DNA of 64,000 nucleotides from Cyclobacteriaceae bacterium (lineage in GTDB: Bacteria > Bacteroidota > Bacteroidia > Cytophagales > Cyclobacteriaceae). The notes beneath the pieces were generated by a model, which was not told where the DNA came from, did no database searches, and saw only the letters and a program-made list of their open reading frames with translations. The DNA lies in the NCBI GenBank assembly GCA_023151255.1, contig JAKLJG010000011.1, forward strand, positions 1-64,000, read 5' to 3'. Made by a program: the position numbers and the translations under genes. Below are positions 9,111 to 18,527 of the stretch, piece by piece; the stretch's first letter is position 1; the number at the start of each line of letters is the position of its first letter.

Positions 9111-11114
9111 TTATCTAGTAACGTCAACCGCCATTTGCCCGATGGCTTCCTTTACGGAATGAACAGGCTGTTTGCAGGTTTTGTTGTAGCAAACATAAAC
9201 CGTGGTTTTATTAACGGCTTCCTTTCCCTGCAGCAACGGAAGCCGGCTCGAAACAGCGGTGCCTGTAACGAGTGAAACCGGATGAAAGTGCTTTCTGAAC
9301 TCATTTTTATACAACAAGTGTTCTTCCCCTACAAAAGCTATCTCGGCTATTTCCTTGTTTGCCCATAACCAGGCCATGGCCCAGTTGCTCATGTAGTTAG
9401 GCTCATTCAGAATCAACTCATGCATGCCGTCAACCATGTTTTTGCCGATAGCTAACCAGTCTTCGCGGTCGAGTAATTTTCCGAGCCACAGAAGATTTTG
9501 TGCCATTACACTGTTCGATGCAGGGATTACGTTGTCAAACAGTTCTTTTTTTCGGGCAACGAGTTGTTCGGCATTTTTTGATGTGTAAAAGAAAAAGCCA
9601 TCGGCCTGATCGTAAAAGTCGGTAATTACTTTTGTTGCAAACCGGTTTGCTTTTTCGAGCCACCCCTCATCAAAGCCGGCTTCGTATAATTTCAGATAGG
9701 CCTGGATTAGAAAACTGTAATCTTCCAAAAAGCCCTCGGTGGCCGAACGTTTTTTGTTCCAGCTGCGGTAGAGTGTGTCGTTCTCAATTAACGTATTCTC
9801 AATAAAACGAATAGCATTCTGTGCGTATTCCAGGAAGGCATTGTCGGCAAAGGCATGATAGGCATCAACCAGAGCGCTGACAGCCATGGCGTTCCAACCT
9901 GATAAAATCTTGTTATCAAGGCCCGGTCTTATCCGGTGATTTCTGTGCTGAAGCAGTTTTTCTTTATACCGATCGAGATTTTCACTTGGTGGTGATTCTC
10001 CGGCATTTCGGTAGAGGATGTTGGTGCCATGCTCCCAGTTTCCTTTTGGTGTTATGTTGAAGTGCCTGCATACTTCGCCTGCCACATCGCCCAGGATGTC
10101 CAAAACTTCCTGAAATGTCCATGTATAAAATTTTCCTTCAATCCCTTCACTGTCGGCATCCAGGGCTGAATAGAAGCCGCCCAAAGGATGGGTCATTTCG
10201 CGTTTAAGCCAATTTACGGTTGCATACACGGCTTGTTTATACTCCTGATCACCGGTAACCTGGTATGCTTCGGAATACAGACTGATAAGCTGGGTATTGT
10301 CGTAAAGCATTTTTTCAAAATGCGGTACAAACCACCGGCCATCCACCGAATAGCGGGCAAAGCCTCCGCCAAGCTGATCGTAAATACCGCCATAAAAAAT
10401 CCGTTTCAATGTAAGATTAATCTGGCTGAGCGCCTGTGGATTCTTCGTCAGGTAATGATACCGCAGCAGCCATAACCAGATGGAGGGCATGATAAACTTG
10501 GGCGCTTTTTCGAGGCCGCCCTCTTGCTTATCAAATTTCACTTCAAGGTGCCTGTAGATTTGCTGCAGGCTTTCGTTGAAGGCCTGTTCAGTTTGCTTTT
10601 TAAATTTGGATACATCCGATTCAGCCAGCAGCCGGGTTAGCTCATCGGCTGTATGGATAACTTCATTTTTGCGTGACTGGTATGCCTTATGAATATTGGT
10701 GAGCACCTGTGCCCAGGTGGGAGGAGGAAAGTATGTACCGCCATAAAAAGGTTTTTGGTCGGGTGTCAGGAACACGTTCAACGGCCAGCCTCCGTTAATA
10801 CCCATGGCCTGCACGGCCTCCATGTACACCTGGTCAATGTCGGGCCGTTCTTCCCGATCCACTTTAATACACACAAAAAACTCATTCATCAGGGCCGCGA
10901 TATCGGCATTTTCAAAACATTCGTGTTCCATTACGTGGCACCAGTGGCACGAGGAGTAGCCAATGCTGACCAGGATGGGTTTATCTTCCTGCCGCGCTTT
11001 GGTAAGGGCATCATTACCCCATTCGTACCAGTCAACCGGATTGTAAGCATGTTGCAGTAAATACGGACTGGTTGACTGGATAAGGCGGTTGGGTATGCGT
11101 GATGAAGCACTCAC
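9111..11114 (-). CDS. Thioredoxin-domain protein, DUF255 family (YyaL/SPATA20-like)
   Basis: The 667-residue protein opens with the DUF255 thioredoxin-like domain: [15 protein letters not shown] near residues 16-30 and [16 protein letters not shown] near 54-69, with the paired cysteines at 56 and 59. The rest is an (alpha/alpha)-barrel region with [25 protein letters not shown] and [10 protein letters not shown], as in glycosidase-like folds. The family occurs from bacteria to animals, and its biochemical role is not established. The start is GTG, which overlaps the TGA of the upstream GSCFA gene by 4 bases (GTGA), so the two genes are translationally coupled. Confidence 0.92.
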   Translation of the reverse strand: MSASSRIPNRLIQSTSPYLLQHAYNPVDWYEWGNDALTKARQEDKPILVSIGYSSCHWCHVMEHECFENADIAALMNEFFVCIKVDREERPDIDQVYMEAVQAMGINGGWPLNVFLTPDQKPFYGGTYFPPPTWAQVLTNIHKAYQSRKNEVIHTADELTRLLAESDVSKFKKQTEQAFNESLQQIYRHLEVKFDKQEGGLEKAPKFIMPSIWLWLLRYHYLTKNPQALSQINLTLKRIFYGGIYDQLGGGFARYSVDGRWFVPHFEKMLYDNTQLISLYSEAYQVTGDQEYKQAVYATVNWLKREMTHPLGGFYSALDADSEGIEGKFYTWTFQEVLDILGDVAGEVCRHFNITPKGNWEHGTNILYRNAGESPPSENLDRYKEKLLQHRNHRIRPGLDNKILSGWNAMAVSALVDAYHAFADNAFLEYAQNAIRFIENTLIENDTLYRSWNKKRSATEGFLEDYSFLIQAYLKLYEAGFDEGWLEKANRFATKVITDFYDQADGFFFYTSKNAEQLVARKKELFDNVIPASNSVMAQNLLWLGKLLDREDWLAIGKNMVDGMHELILNEPNYMSNWAMAWLWANKEIAEIAFVGEEHLLYKNEFRKHFHPVSLVTGTAVSSRLPLLQGKEAVNKTTVYVCYNKTCKQPVHSVKEAIGQMAVDVTR

Positions 11115-12082
11115 AGTAACTGAGCTTTAAGCTGATTCAATTCTCTTTCAACATTCACTACGTTTGCCAGGGACTCCAATTTTTGGATGGTATTTTTTAC
11201 GAATTGCTGGTGGGCCTCGCTGGCCGGATGAAAGGGCTTGTGCTGGAGCGCCTGCATAATGCCGGTCCATTCCGCAATAAATTTTTTTGTAGGCTCGTCA
11301 GCAAAGGCATGTAAAAACTTTTGCCAGATGTATGCTTCGGCTTCCGCTGAGGGGTGAATCATGTCGGCCTTATAAAACCGGTAATCGCGCAAATCGTCCA
11401 TCATCATTTCAAATGCCGGGAAATAGTGTACCCGTTCGTACCGCTCGCTTAAGGTATGGCATGTCAGGCGTAAAACCGCTTTGCTTACGCTGTTCATTTC
11501 CAGGGTGTCTTTAACGTGACGTACAGGGCTTACCGTAAGAATCAGGTTAATACCGGGATTAAGGGCCAGCAGTTCTTGGTAAAAGGTATCGAACGACTCC
11601 AGAAACTTCTTCTGGGTCAATAGTTCTTTGTTGAAATTAGAGGAGGGTACCTTGTGACAGTTGGCCACAATTTCACAGGTATCGGCACGGGTATACACCC
11701 ATGCCGTGCCATAGGTGATGAGCAGCCAGTTGGTATTTTTTAAAAATTGATGGCTGACACCGATGATGTTGCTGAGTTTTTGTTTAAGGATGCCTTTATC
11801 CAGTGAACCAAAGGCAGAATGAAAATCGTAATTCAGGTGAATGCCCTGGCTGATGAGGTAAGTGTGTTCATGAGGCAACTGGTTATGTATAGCATAGCGC
11901 AGTGCTTTATGAATGGCCTGTGGGTTATAATTTATACCAAAGGGATTAGCAAGGCAGTTAAACTTATAAGTAACAAACCTGTTTCCGATTGCATCGGCAA
12001 AGCACGAGCCGGTTGTTAAGATTTGGTGCTGCAGGGTGAGCGGTGTGTGCGCTTGCCTGGGATTAAGTTCCGTACGAAACAT
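11111..12082 (-). CDS. GSCFA domain-containing protein
   Basis: The name-giving motif is visible as [14 protein letters not shown] near residues 24-37, where the Ser would be the nucleophile of an SGNH/GDSL-like hydrolase fold. A matching C-terminal block ([21 protein letters not shown]) carries a DxxHPS motif, which supplies the catalytic Asp and His in that superfamily. The substrate is unknown; it may be an acyl or acetyl esterase acting on a glycan. I chose the ATG at 12080-12082 (MFRTELNP), since the longer reading would need a TTG two codons upstream. The gene overlaps the downstream DUF255 gene by 4 bases. The L9 terminator lies immediately upstream. Confidence 0.88.
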   Translation of the reverse strand: MFRTELNPRQAHTPLTLQHQILTTGSCFADAIGNRFVTYKFNCLANPFGINYNPQAIHKALRYAIHNQLPHEHTYLISQGIHLNYDFHSAFGSLDKGILKQKLSNIIGVSHQFLKNTNWLLITYGTAWVYTRADTCEIVANCHKVPSSNFNKELLTQKKFLESFDTFYQELLALNPGINLILTVSPVRHVKDTLEMNSVSKAVLRLTCHTLSERYERVHYFPAFEMMMDDLRDYRFYKADMIHPSAEAEAYIWQKFLHAFADEPTKKFIAEWTGIMQALQHKPFHPASEAHQQFVKNTIQKLESLANVVNVERELNQLKAQLL

Positions 12083-12094
12083 AGTCAAAACTAC

Positions 12095-12130
12095 AAAATA
12101 AAAAACCCTGGCGGTTGCCCGTCAGGGTTT
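12095..12130 (-). terminator. Rho-independent terminator after rplI
   Basis: AAACCCTG (12103-12110) pairs with CAGGGTTT (12123-12130). After one mismatch the stem continues with CGG (12112-12114) and CCG (12119-12121) around a TTGC loop. On the minus strand a T-rich tail follows. It lies 21 bases beyond the rplI stop codon and closes the rpsF-rpsR-rplI operon. Confidence 0.85.
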
Positions 12131-12151
12131 GATGGTTGCCATCGTCATGTG

Positions 12152-12595
12152 TTATTCCGAAACCACTTTCACCTTGATTTCGTGCTTCACTTCTTTATGC
12201 AAATCAAGCGAAACAGAATAGGTGCCGAGTTGTTTGGGTTGCTCTTTAAATACGACTTTCTTTCGGTCAATGTCAAAGCCCTTGGCTTTTAAAGCATCGG
12301 CAACTTGCAGGGCCGTAACAGCGCCAAAAATTTTGCCGCTTTCACCCGCTTTCGTGCCGATTTCCAGTACCAATTCGCCAATTTTGGCGGCCAGGGTTTC
12401 AGCATCCTGCTTGATTTTAGCTGCCTTGTGTGCGGCTTGCCGGGTATTCTCCTCGGCCATGCGTTTGTTGGAGTCGTTGGCAATCAGAGCCAGGCCGTTC
12501 GGGATAAGGTAGTTGCGGCCATAGCCGGCCTTTACCTTCACAATATCGTTTTTATAACCCAGTCCCTGAACGTCTTGTTTCAATATTACGTGCAT
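12152..12595 (-). CDS. rplI: 50S ribosomal protein L9
   Basis: L9 binds 23S rRNA domain V at the base of the L1 stalk and helps keep the reading frame. The 147-residue length is standard. The N-terminal domain reads MHVILKQDVQGLGYKNDIV followed by KAGYGRNYLIPNGLA, the family signature; the linker is a long charged helix (residues about 42-75); and the C-terminal domain contains GKIFGAVTALQVADALKAKGFDIDRKKV. It is the third gene of the classical rpsF-rpsR-rplI operon, 26 bases after rpsR, and a terminator follows its stop codon. Confidence 0.98.
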   Translation of the reverse strand: MHVILKQDVQGLGYKNDIVKVKAGYGRNYLIPNGLALIANDSNKRMAEENTRQAAHKAAKIKQDAETLAAKIGELVLEIGTKAGESGKIFGAVTALQVADALKAKGFDIDRKKVVFKEQPKQLGTYSVSLDLHKEVKHEIKVKVVSE

Positions 12596-12621
12596 ATCTT
12601 CTTCAGTTAAAAGGTTATGAA

Positions 12622-12873
12622 TTACTTCAAAGAGTCACCGGTATAGGGAAGGATCGCTAAGTGACGCGCCCGCTTTACAGCTTGGGTAACTTTCTTCTGG
12701 AATTTCCAGCTGGTACCGGTAAGTCTGCGGGGCAGAATCTTACCCTGTTCGTTGATAAATTTAAGCAGGAAATCGGGATCCTTGTAATCAATGTATTTGA
12801 TTCCGTTTTTCTTAAAGCGGCAGTATTTGGCTTTAGGTTCTACGCGCTTAATGGGTTCGTTCATCAGTGTCAT
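12622..12873 (-). CDS. rpsR: 30S ribosomal protein S18
   Basis: S18 forms a heterodimer with S6 on the platform of the 30S subunit. The protein (83 residues) shows the family core: [17 protein letters not shown], then [21 protein letters not shown] and [15 protein letters not shown]. Its ATG shares one base with the TGA of rpsF (TGATG), which indicates translational coupling. A second in-frame ATG three codons later ([10 protein letters not shown]) is also a possible start. Confidence 0.98.
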   Translation of the reverse strand: MTLMNEPIKRVEPKAKYCRFKKNGIKYIDYKDPDFLLKFINEQGKILPRRLTGTSWKFQKKVTQAVKRARHLAILPYTGDSLK

Positions 12874-13259
12874 CAGGCCAACTCCTCCTCAGTTTTTCTT
12901 GGTTTTTTAACTTCTTTGTTTTCTTTCTTCTTGAATTCGCCTTTGCGCCTGCGTTCGTTATAGAGCAGGGCATGCTTGTCAAGGGTAATGGTTAGAAAAC
13001 GCATCACCGACTCATCGCGTCTGTACTCCGTTTCAAGTGTGTTAACCACGTCAGGAGTAGCCGAAAACTCGATGAGGTTGTAGAAACCGGTGGATTTGCG
13101 CTGGATGGGATAGGCCATTTTGCGCAGGCCCCATTGCTCAACGTTTATCACGTCAGCCTTGGCTTTCTTCAACACCTTCACGAATTTATCGACAGTATCC
13201 TTCATCTGGTCTTCAGACAAAACGGGATTCAAAATGAATACTGTCTCGTAGTTTTTCAT
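12873..13259 (-). CDS. rpsF: 30S ribosomal protein S6
   Basis: S6 is a 30S platform protein that binds S18 and 16S rRNA. The 128-residue protein opens with [18 protein letters not shown] and has the core [23 protein letters not shown] and the segment [15 protein letters not shown]. Its C-terminal tail (about residues 105-128) is Lys/Glu-rich ([17 protein letters not shown]), a common extension. It is the first gene of the operon, with a short leader of roughly 30 bases. I do not see the CCG-bearing hairpin that S6:S18 binds in some other phyla, so that autoregulation is not supported here. Confidence 0.98.
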   Translation of the reverse strand: MKNYETVFILNPVLSEDQMKDTVDKFVKVLKKAKADVINVEQWGLRKMAYPIQRKSTGFYNLIEFSATPDVVNTLETEYRRDESVMRFLTITLDKHALLYNERRRKGEFKKKENKEVKKPRKTEEELA

Positions 13260-13292
13260 TGATTTTTACGTGTTTTTAAGGTTTTGAGCCTG

Positions 13293-13300
13293 CAAAGGTA
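13293..13300 (-). promoter_or_regulatory. -7 box TACCTTTG of the rpsF operon promoter
   Basis: The minus strand reads TACCTTTG, a full match to the Bacteroidota consensus TAnnTTTG, 33 bases before the rpsF start codon in a gene-free stretch of 110 bases. The -33 element is weak at best. The same octamer lies upstream of pyrG. Confidence 0.6.
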
Positions 13301-13369
13301 GGGAATTGCCGCGAATTTGAAAGGGCCAGCCCGAAAATTGAGGGGATGCCCGTAATTCCCTTAATTGGC

Positions 13370-14296
13370 TTACTTCACCACAAATTTACCGCTGCCCATC
13401 AGGTAATCTTCGCAATACACCTCCAGCGTATAAGTACCGGGGGCGTAGTCGGAACCCTTGTCGTACAAATAGGTTAGTCGTTGCCGGGTATTATCAAACA
13501 GGATTTCCTGGGCGGCTGTATAAAATTCTTCCTTGCCGTTGTAGATGAATGTGCCGGAACCCCGCGATACATCGAAGAGCACCTGGTTATTCTCATCGAT
13601 TATCCGGATCATGATTTTCTTGCCTTCTATGGGGGCCACATTGTTTTCGGCCAAGGTAAACTCGATTTTCAGTTTGCCCACCTGGCGGCTTCGGAAGGGG
13701 GATTCGCGTTCTTTACCCCGGTCGTTCAGGGCAACAATGCGGATGTTCTCCGCCTTGAGTTGCGAGGCAAGGGCTACTTTGCCGGCCAGTTCCTGCTTGG
13801 TTTGACTTAACCGGTTGAGTGAATCGCCCAACTGGTTCTTTTCAGTTTTCAGTGTTACGTTTTCATTCAGCAAGGCCTTGTTTACGCTTTTAAGCCGCTC
13901 AATCTCTTCGTCTTTGTTTTTGAGCAGGAGTTCATAGCCTTCTACTTTATCTTTCAGTTCTTTAATCAGTTTACCTGAAGCCTGCGTTCTGCGTTTCAGT
14001 TGTTCTTCAATTTCGGCTTTGGCCTGCTGCAGGTCGGCTACATCGCCTCCTAGTTTTTTTACTTCTTCAATTTTCTGAGTCAACTCTACTTTAAGTTCTT
14101 CCATCCGTTGCATGGTGGTGGCCAGTTCTTCTTCGGTGGTACTCAGTTGGGCCTGAATTTCGGTGCGTTCCTGATGGTCGAGGTAAATTTTAATAACCTG
14201 AATAATAATGATGATCGAAAGCAAGGCGATCACAATCGTTGCTTTGTTCGATTTTTTAGGAACCTCCGGTGAGGGGGTTGTTTTCTCTTCGCTCAT
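13370..14296 (-). CDS. Membrane-anchored coiled-coil protein of unknown function
   Basis: The 308-residue protein starts MSEEKTTPSPEVPKKSNK, followed by one strongly hydrophobic helix (about residues 19-36, rich in Ile and Leu). A long heptad-patterned coiled coil covers about 42-195 (repeated Glu/Lys/Leu/Gln such as EEVKKLGGDVADLQQAK). A C-terminal domain of about 110 residues looks beta-rich (GKLKIEFTLAENNVAPIEGKKIMIRI... TYTLEVYCEDYLMGSG). It is probably anchored in the inner membrane with the coiled coil in the periplasm. Reading could begin 56 codons earlier, but that extension would lie mostly inside the neighbouring methyltransferase gene in another frame, so I rejected it. I know no function. 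Confidence 0.75.
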   Translation of the reverse strand: MSEEKTTPSPEVPKKSNKATIVIALLSIIIIIQVIKIYLDHQERTEIQAQLSTTEEELATTMQRMEELKVELTQKIEEVKKLGGDVADLQQAKAEIEEQLKRRTQASGKLIKELKDKVEGYELLLKNKDEEIERLKSVNKALLNENVTLKTEKNQLGDSLNRLSQTKQELAGKVALASQLKAENIRIVALNDRGKERESPFRSRQVGKLKIEFTLAENNVAPIEGKKIMIRIIDENNQVLFDVSRGSGTFIYNGKEEFYTAAQEILFDNTRQRLTYLYDKGSDYAPGTYTLEVYCEDYLMGSGKFVVK

Positions 14297-14349
14297 AAAA
14301 CGGGCATAGCAGCATGCAAAAATAGCTATATCGGCATGTAATTCAAGTG

Positions 14350-15126
14350 CTAAAACCGCAGTACAACGTGTTGTTTGTTCAGTGATGGATCGAGCAGCAT
14401 AATGCCACAGCGAAACAGGTCCATGCTTACATACACCAAAGGGTGGTTTTTCATCTGTTTCCATGCCTGTTCCATTTCGGGCGAATCGTGAATATCATCG
14501 GCAATGATCAGGCTTTTATGGTGGGTTTTTGTTAAAAGCAGTTCAAAGTAACGCAAAGTTGGCTCCAGCCGGTGGTTGGCATCCATAAAGGCCAAATCCA
14601 CTTTCTGAATGCGCGTTAGGGTACTGTAAAGGGTGTGGTCGATGTTTCCACGTATTACTTCAATATTGCTTGCTTCCGCAAATTCAAAACTCAGTTCGGC
14701 AATATCAGCAATGCTGTCAGCGCCTTCGAAGGTATAAACCGTGGAGCCGGGATTTTGAGCCAGGTACAACGTGTTTATGCCGAACGAAGTACCTAACTCA
14801 ATGATGGTTTTCGGCTTACGCGCCAGGATAATGCGGTGATACAGTGAGGCGTATTTAGCAGGGGTAAGGCTTTTTTCGGCTATGTGGCTGATTTTTCGCT
14901 GATTGTTTTCGATATGCGTGGAACCTCTCCCATAATCAGTTATCTCAATGGTGCGGTTATCTTTCAGTAATTTCTTGCGCAGGTTCTCAACGGTAAACAG
15001 TTCACCGGTTTCGCGCCTGATGGTATTGGTGTAAAAATCGAAGAGAAAGGGCGCATGCAATGAATGTTCATCTACGGCATCAAGCCAGTAGTTGAGGTAC
15101 GTTTTTATTTTGAAAAAGGGGGACAC
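14350..15126 (-). CDS. Class I SAM-dependent methyltransferase
   Basis: The 258-residue protein has a Rossmann methyltransferase core. Motif I reads TIIELGTSFGINTLYLA near residue 115, the acidic end of strand 2 is VYTFEGAD, and KVDLAFMDANH near 177 matches the family-24/O-methyltransferase pattern, with a following YFELLL and SLIIADDIH. The substrate is unknown. The start codon is GTG and directly abuts the TGA stop of apaG with no bases between, which suggests coupled translation. The N-terminal 100 residues (FFKIKTYLNYWLDAVDEHS) carry helices seen in related Bacteroidota proteins. Confidence 0.85.
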   Translation of the reverse strand: MSPFFKIKTYLNYWLDAVDEHSLHAPFLFDFYTNTIRRETGELFTVENLRKKLLKDNRTIEITDYGRGSTHIENNQRKISHIAEKSLTPAKYASLYHRIILARKPKTIIELGTSFGINTLYLAQNPGSTVYTFEGADSIADIAELSFEFAEASNIEVIRGNIDHTLYSTLTRIQKVDLAFMDANHRLEPTLRYFELLLTKTHHKSLIIADDIHDSPEMEQAWKQMKNHPLVYVSMDLFRCGIMLLDPSLNKQHVVLRF

Positions 15127-15513
15127 TCAGTTCAGGCGGAGGGGAGCCACCATGGTAAATTCGGGGATGCGGATGGTTAACCGTGTGCCATCAACTACGC
15201 GCTCCATCAAGTAGGTGCCCACCATTTTACCGATGCCGGATTTCAGGTTACAGCCCGAAACGTACTGGTGTGATTGACCGGGTTCCAGCACGGGCTGTTG
15301 CCCGATAACGCCTTCGCCTTCCACTTCGCGTGTGCTGAAGCCGGCATCGTAAATGTGCCAGTGCCTGCGCAGCAATTGGATGGTAAACTCACTCTGGTTT
15401 TCAATGGTAATGCGGTAGGTAAAAACATAGTGGTACTGGCTCGGACTGGAATAGGCCGGCTGGTATTCAGTTTCAACGCTTACGCGGATACCTTGTGTTA
15501 TTTCAGTAACCAT
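15127..15513 (-). CDS. apaG: ApaG protein (DUF525)
   Basis: The 128-residue protein matches ApaG almost end to end: ITQGIRVSVETEYQPAYSSP, FTYRITIENQSEFTIQLLRRHWHI, EVEGEGVIGQQPVLEPGQSHQYVSGC and a C-terminal MVGTYLMERVVDG. ApaG is a compact Ig/fibronectin-III-like beta sandwich. In enterobacteria it is tied to the diadenosine-tetraphosphate and metal-tolerance phenotype; its molecular role is unsettled. It heads a two-gene unit with the methyltransferase. The ung gene starts 79 bases away on the opposite strand. Confidence 0.95.
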   Translation of the reverse strand: MVTEITQGIRVSVETEYQPAYSSPSQYHYVFTYRITIENQSEFTIQLLRRHWHIYDAGFSTREVEGEGVIGQQPVLEPGQSHQYVSGCNLKSGIGKMVGTYLMERVVDGTRLTIRIPEFTMVAPLRLN

Positions 15514-15592
15514 CCGGTCAAAAATAAGGGATTTTTACTCATCCCCTGAAACTGTTCAGCGGTTGATTTATATTTCCGAAAATACGCTGAAA

Positions 15593-16255
15593 ATGGATGT
15601 TAGGATCGCACCGGGCTGGAAATCAAGGCTATCGGATGAGTTTGCTCAACCGTATTTTCAGCAACTGGCGGCTTTTGTAAAGGCCGAATACCAAACCACA
15701 ACCGTTTATCCGCCCGGTCGCGAAATTTTTAAGGCTTTTGATGCCTGCAGTTTTGATGAGGTGAAGGTGGTTATCCTGGGGCAGGATCCGTATCATGGCC
15801 CGGGTCAGGCCAACGGACTTTGTTTTTCGGTTAACGATCAGGTGCGCATGCCGCCTTCGTTGATAAATATTTTTAAAGAGATACAAACCGATTTAGGAAA
15901 ACCCTTTCCGAAGACCGGTAACCTCGAACGTTGGGCCAGGCAGGGTGTGCTGTTGTTAAACGCAACCCTTACCGTACGGGCATCATCGCCCGGTTCACAC
16001 CAGCATAAAGGCTGGGAAGTTTTTACTGATGCGGTAATTAAACTTATCTCTGCTGAAAAGGAAAACGTGGTTTTTCTATTGTGGGGTGCTTATGCACAAA
16101 AAAAGGGAGAGGTGATTGATCGCTCCAAACACCTGGTGTTGATGGCGCCACACCCGTCACCCTTTTCGGCCGACCGCGGTTTTTTCGGCTGCCGGCATTT
16201 CAGCAAGGCAAATGCTTACCTGAAAAGCAAAGGATTAAGGGAGATAGATTGGTAG
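15593..16255 (+). CDS. ung: Uracil-DNA glycosylase, family 1
   Basis: UNG removes uracil from DNA to start base-excision repair. With the ATG at 15593 the protein is 220 residues, the normal length. The catalytic water-activating loop GQDPYHGPGQANGL is at about residues 63-76 (Asp65), followed by FSV, and the DNA-intercalation loop HPSPFSADRGFFG lies near 188-200. The strand motif VVFLLWGAYAQKKG is also present. An upstream TTG at 15563 would add ten residues (MIYISENTLK) and is less likely. The stop codon lies 3 bases from the stop of lepB on the other strand, with no terminator between them. Confidence 0.97.
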   Translation: MDVRIAPGWKSRLSDEFAQPYFQQLAAFVKAEYQTTTVYPPGREIFKAFDACSFDEVKVVILGQDPYHGPGQANGLCFSVNDQVRMPPSLINIFKEIQTDLGKPFPKTGNLERWARQGVLLLNATLTVRASSPGSHQHKGWEVFTDAVIKLISAEKENVVFLLWGAYAQKKGEVIDRSKHLVLMAPHPSPFSADRGFFGCRHFSKANAYLKSKGLREIDW

Positions 16256-16258
16256 AAC

Positions 16259-17722
16259 TTACTCAATCATCTTAAAAAACCTGTTCCACCGTATTTTATG
16301 CAGCAGTCCGGCATTGGAGTCGATGGATAGCCAGATGAAAAAAGCTTTACCCACCACGTGATCTTCCGGAACAAAGCCCCAGTACCTCGAGTCGAGCGAA
16401 TTGTGGCGGTTGTCGCCCATCATAAAGTAATAGTTCTGTTTAAAGGTGTACTGGGTCACCTCTTTTCCATCGATGTAGAGTTTCTTGTCTTTGATTTCAG
16501 CATCGGTATTGTGATCGTAATTAGCGATGATAAATCCGTACAGGGCCAGGGTCGAATCATTAATGGCAATGGTTGCGCCTTTGGCAGGTACCCACAATGG
16601 CCCGAAGTTATCGAGCGTCCAGTTCAGGTTGTTTTTAAAACCGGCACCGAAGCCGTAGTATTCGGAGAACGGAAACAACCCGAAAATCTGATCCTGTTTT
16701 TCGCGCTCAACGCTTTTAATGTAAGGCAGCGCTTTTAATTCTTCGGATTTCTCAGGCGTAATCCACATGATGTACTCCACAGTATTTTCATCCGGTCGCC
16801 CGATGACGTTGTAATCTTCCGGGCCCAGGTTTAATTTATCCAGATTGCGTTCGTTAATAATGGCGGTGGCCTTAACATGATAGGCCCACTGTGTTAGCGG
16901 ATGGTTGGCCAGCGGTTTGTTGTTTACAAAAACCTGGGTGTCCTTGATGGTCAGCGTTTCGCCAGCGGCTGCTACGCAGCGCTTGATATAGTTTGTTTTG
17001 ATGTCAACCGGATAATCTTTTCCTTCATTGAGTTGTTTTGGCGGGATGTTAAACACCACCACATCGCCACTTTTTATGGTGGTAATGCCAGGCAGCCGGG
17101 TTTGCGGCAATTGAATCCAGTCCAGATATGAAGGGATGTTGGTAAACCAAATCTTCTGGTGCGTGAGTGGAATTTGCAACGGGGTTTTAGGAGTACGGCT
17201 GCCGTAATGAAATTTACTTACGAAAAGGAAATCGCCAACCAAAAGGGAGTTTTCCATCGAGGGTGTGGGGATGGTATAGGCTTCCATTACCAGAAAACGG
17301 ATAAGCGTAGCCGCTACAACGGCAAAAGCAATGGCCTCTGACCACTCAGCCAATGGCGACTTTTTAATTTGCGGTAAGTCATTGAGTTTGCCCTGGTATT
17401 TAACTTTGTTGTCAAATCCCAACCAAAGCAGGTAAAAGAATCCGGTAAAGATGATGAGTATTTGGCTCCACAGTGATGGCTTGCCAAAGCAGCGGAGCAC
17501 ATCGAAGATGATAACATAATAGGCAAATACATTAACCACCGGAATCAGCAGGTAGATAAACCACAACTTTGGTTTACCCACAATGTCGTGCATCAGTACA
17601 TATTCTGAATAAAAAGGTATCAACGATTTCCATCCGTCAATACCGGCCTTTTCAAAAAGGCGCCAATAGCCGATGGTAACACCCACACGGATGAGGATGA
17701 AGGTTAACAGGATTGCGTTCAC
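16259..17722 (-). CDS. lepB: Signal peptidase I, large Bacteroidota type
   Basis: This S26 peptidase cleaves signal peptides at the outer face of the inner membrane. At 487 residues it is longer than the E. coli enzyme (324). The first 120 residues form a multi-helix membrane domain resembling DUF5684 (ILIRVGVTIGYWRLFEKAGIDGWKS), followed by a further helix near 128-148. The catalytic serine is Ser155 in IPTPSMENSLLVGDF and the general base is Lys247 in YIKRCVAAAGE. The closing box reads YFMMGDNRHNSLDSRYWGFVPEDHVVGKAFF near 440-470. It is the last gene of the pyrG-to-lepB block. Confidence 0.95.
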   Translation of the reverse strand: MNAILLTFILIRVGVTIGYWRLFEKAGIDGWKSLIPFYSEYVLMHDIVGKPKLWFIYLLIPVVNVFAYYVIIFDVLRCFGKPSLWSQILIIFTGFFYLLWLGFDNKVKYQGKLNDLPQIKKSPLAEWSEAIAFAVVAATLIRFLVMEAYTIPTPSMENSLLVGDFLFVSKFHYGSRTPKTPLQIPLTHQKIWFTNIPSYLDWIQLPQTRLPGITTIKSGDVVVFNIPPKQLNEGKDYPVDIKTNYIKRCVAAAGETLTIKDTQVFVNNKPLANHPLTQWAYHVKATAIINERNLDKLNLGPEDYNVIGRPDENTVEYIMWITPEKSEELKALPYIKSVEREKQDQIFGLFPFSEYYGFGAGFKNNLNWTLDNFGPLWVPAKGATIAINDSTLALYGFIIANYDHNTDAEIKDKKLYIDGKEVTQYTFKQNYYFMMGDNRHNSLDSRYWGFVPEDHVVGKAFFIWLSIDSNAGLLHKIRWNRFFKMIE

Positions 17723-17761
17723 GTCAGGTCGGTTTTAAAAAGTTGCAAATAAAGCGATTAT

Positions 17762-18469
17762 CTATAATTGTAAAAAGTCGTCCATCGTCAGTACACCCTT
17801 CTTTCCTGGCAGCCATTCGGCTACGGACACGGCCCCTAATGCAAAACCTTCGCGCGAGTGTGCCACGTGGCTGATTTCGATCGTGTCAACCGGGGATTGG
17901 TATTTAACCACATGTGTGCCCGGAATGTTGGGAATCCGGTGTGACAGGACGGGCAGTTCATTTTGCTTACCGGAGGCGCCATTGACCCACGTTGTTTTGG
18001 ATGGGATGTGTTTTATAATTCCTTCGGCCAGTGTTATAGCTGTTCCGCTGGGTGCATCTTTTTTTTCGGTGTGATGAGTTTCGTCAATCTGCACGCTATA
18101 CGATTGATTGCCGGCCATTAACCGGGCCAGGTATTCATTCAACTTAAAAAAGATATTCACACCTAAGCTAAAGTTAGACGCATAGAAGAAGGTGCCATTA
18201 CAATCACGCGTTAACTTTTCAATGAGGCCTTTCTTTTCAAGCCAGCCCGTGGTGCCACAAACTATCGGAAGGTTATGCTGCAGGCACCAGGTAATATTTT
18301 CAACGGCAACTTCCGGACTTGTAAATTCAATGGCTACATCGGCTGCAACCCGGCCAAGTTCATAACGGTTGCCTGAGGTAATGCGGGCTGCAATGTGGTG
18401 CCCACGTTTTAAAGCCACCTGTTCAATAGTTTTACCCATTTTGCCATAGCCGAGCAGAAGAATATTCAT
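17762..18469 (-). CDS. dapB: 4-hydroxy-tetrahydrodipicolinate reductase
   Basis: DapB uses NAD(P)H to make tetrahydrodipicolinate in the lysine and diaminopimelate pathway, and so feeds peptidoglycan synthesis. The protein (235 residues from the ATG at 18467-18469) starts MNILLLGYGKMGKTIEQ, a dinucleotide-binding loop. It then shows IVCGTTGW, SNFSLGVNIFFKLNEYLA, and the catalytic motif ETHHTEKKDAPSGTA with its His pair and Lys. A longer reading from 18523 adds an unlikely 18-residue leader. It lies between DUF5683 (58 bases) and lepB (39 bases) on the same strand. Confidence 0.96.
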   Translation of the reverse strand: MNILLLGYGKMGKTIEQVALKRGHHIAARITSGNRYELGRVAADVAIEFTSPEVAVENITWCLQHNLPIVCGTTGWLEKKGLIEKLTRDCNGTFFYASNFSLGVNIFFKLNEYLARLMAGNQSYSVQIDETHHTEKKDAPSGTAITLAEGIIKHIPSKTTWVNGASGKQNELPVLSHRIPNIPGTHVVKYQSPVDTIEISHVAHSREGFALGAVSVAEWLPGKKGVLTMDDFLQL

Positions 18470-18527
18470 GGTAAATTTTAGTTTATGCCGGTGCAAGTAA
18501 TCACATCCGGCACCATCCTCCAAGGGG

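Noticed and set aside
13260-13292. S6:S18-binding leader motif upstream of rpsF
   Set aside because: The leader is only about 30 bases and contains no CCG-loop hairpin that I can see.
13370-14464. Longer start for the coiled-coil protein (56 extra codons)
   Set aside because: The extension lies mostly inside the methyltransferase gene in another frame and shows no protein-like pattern before MSEEK.
17850-17880. GCCACGTGGC palindrome as a parS site
   Set aside because: It lies inside dapB and lacks the outer GTT/AAC bases of the parS consensus.
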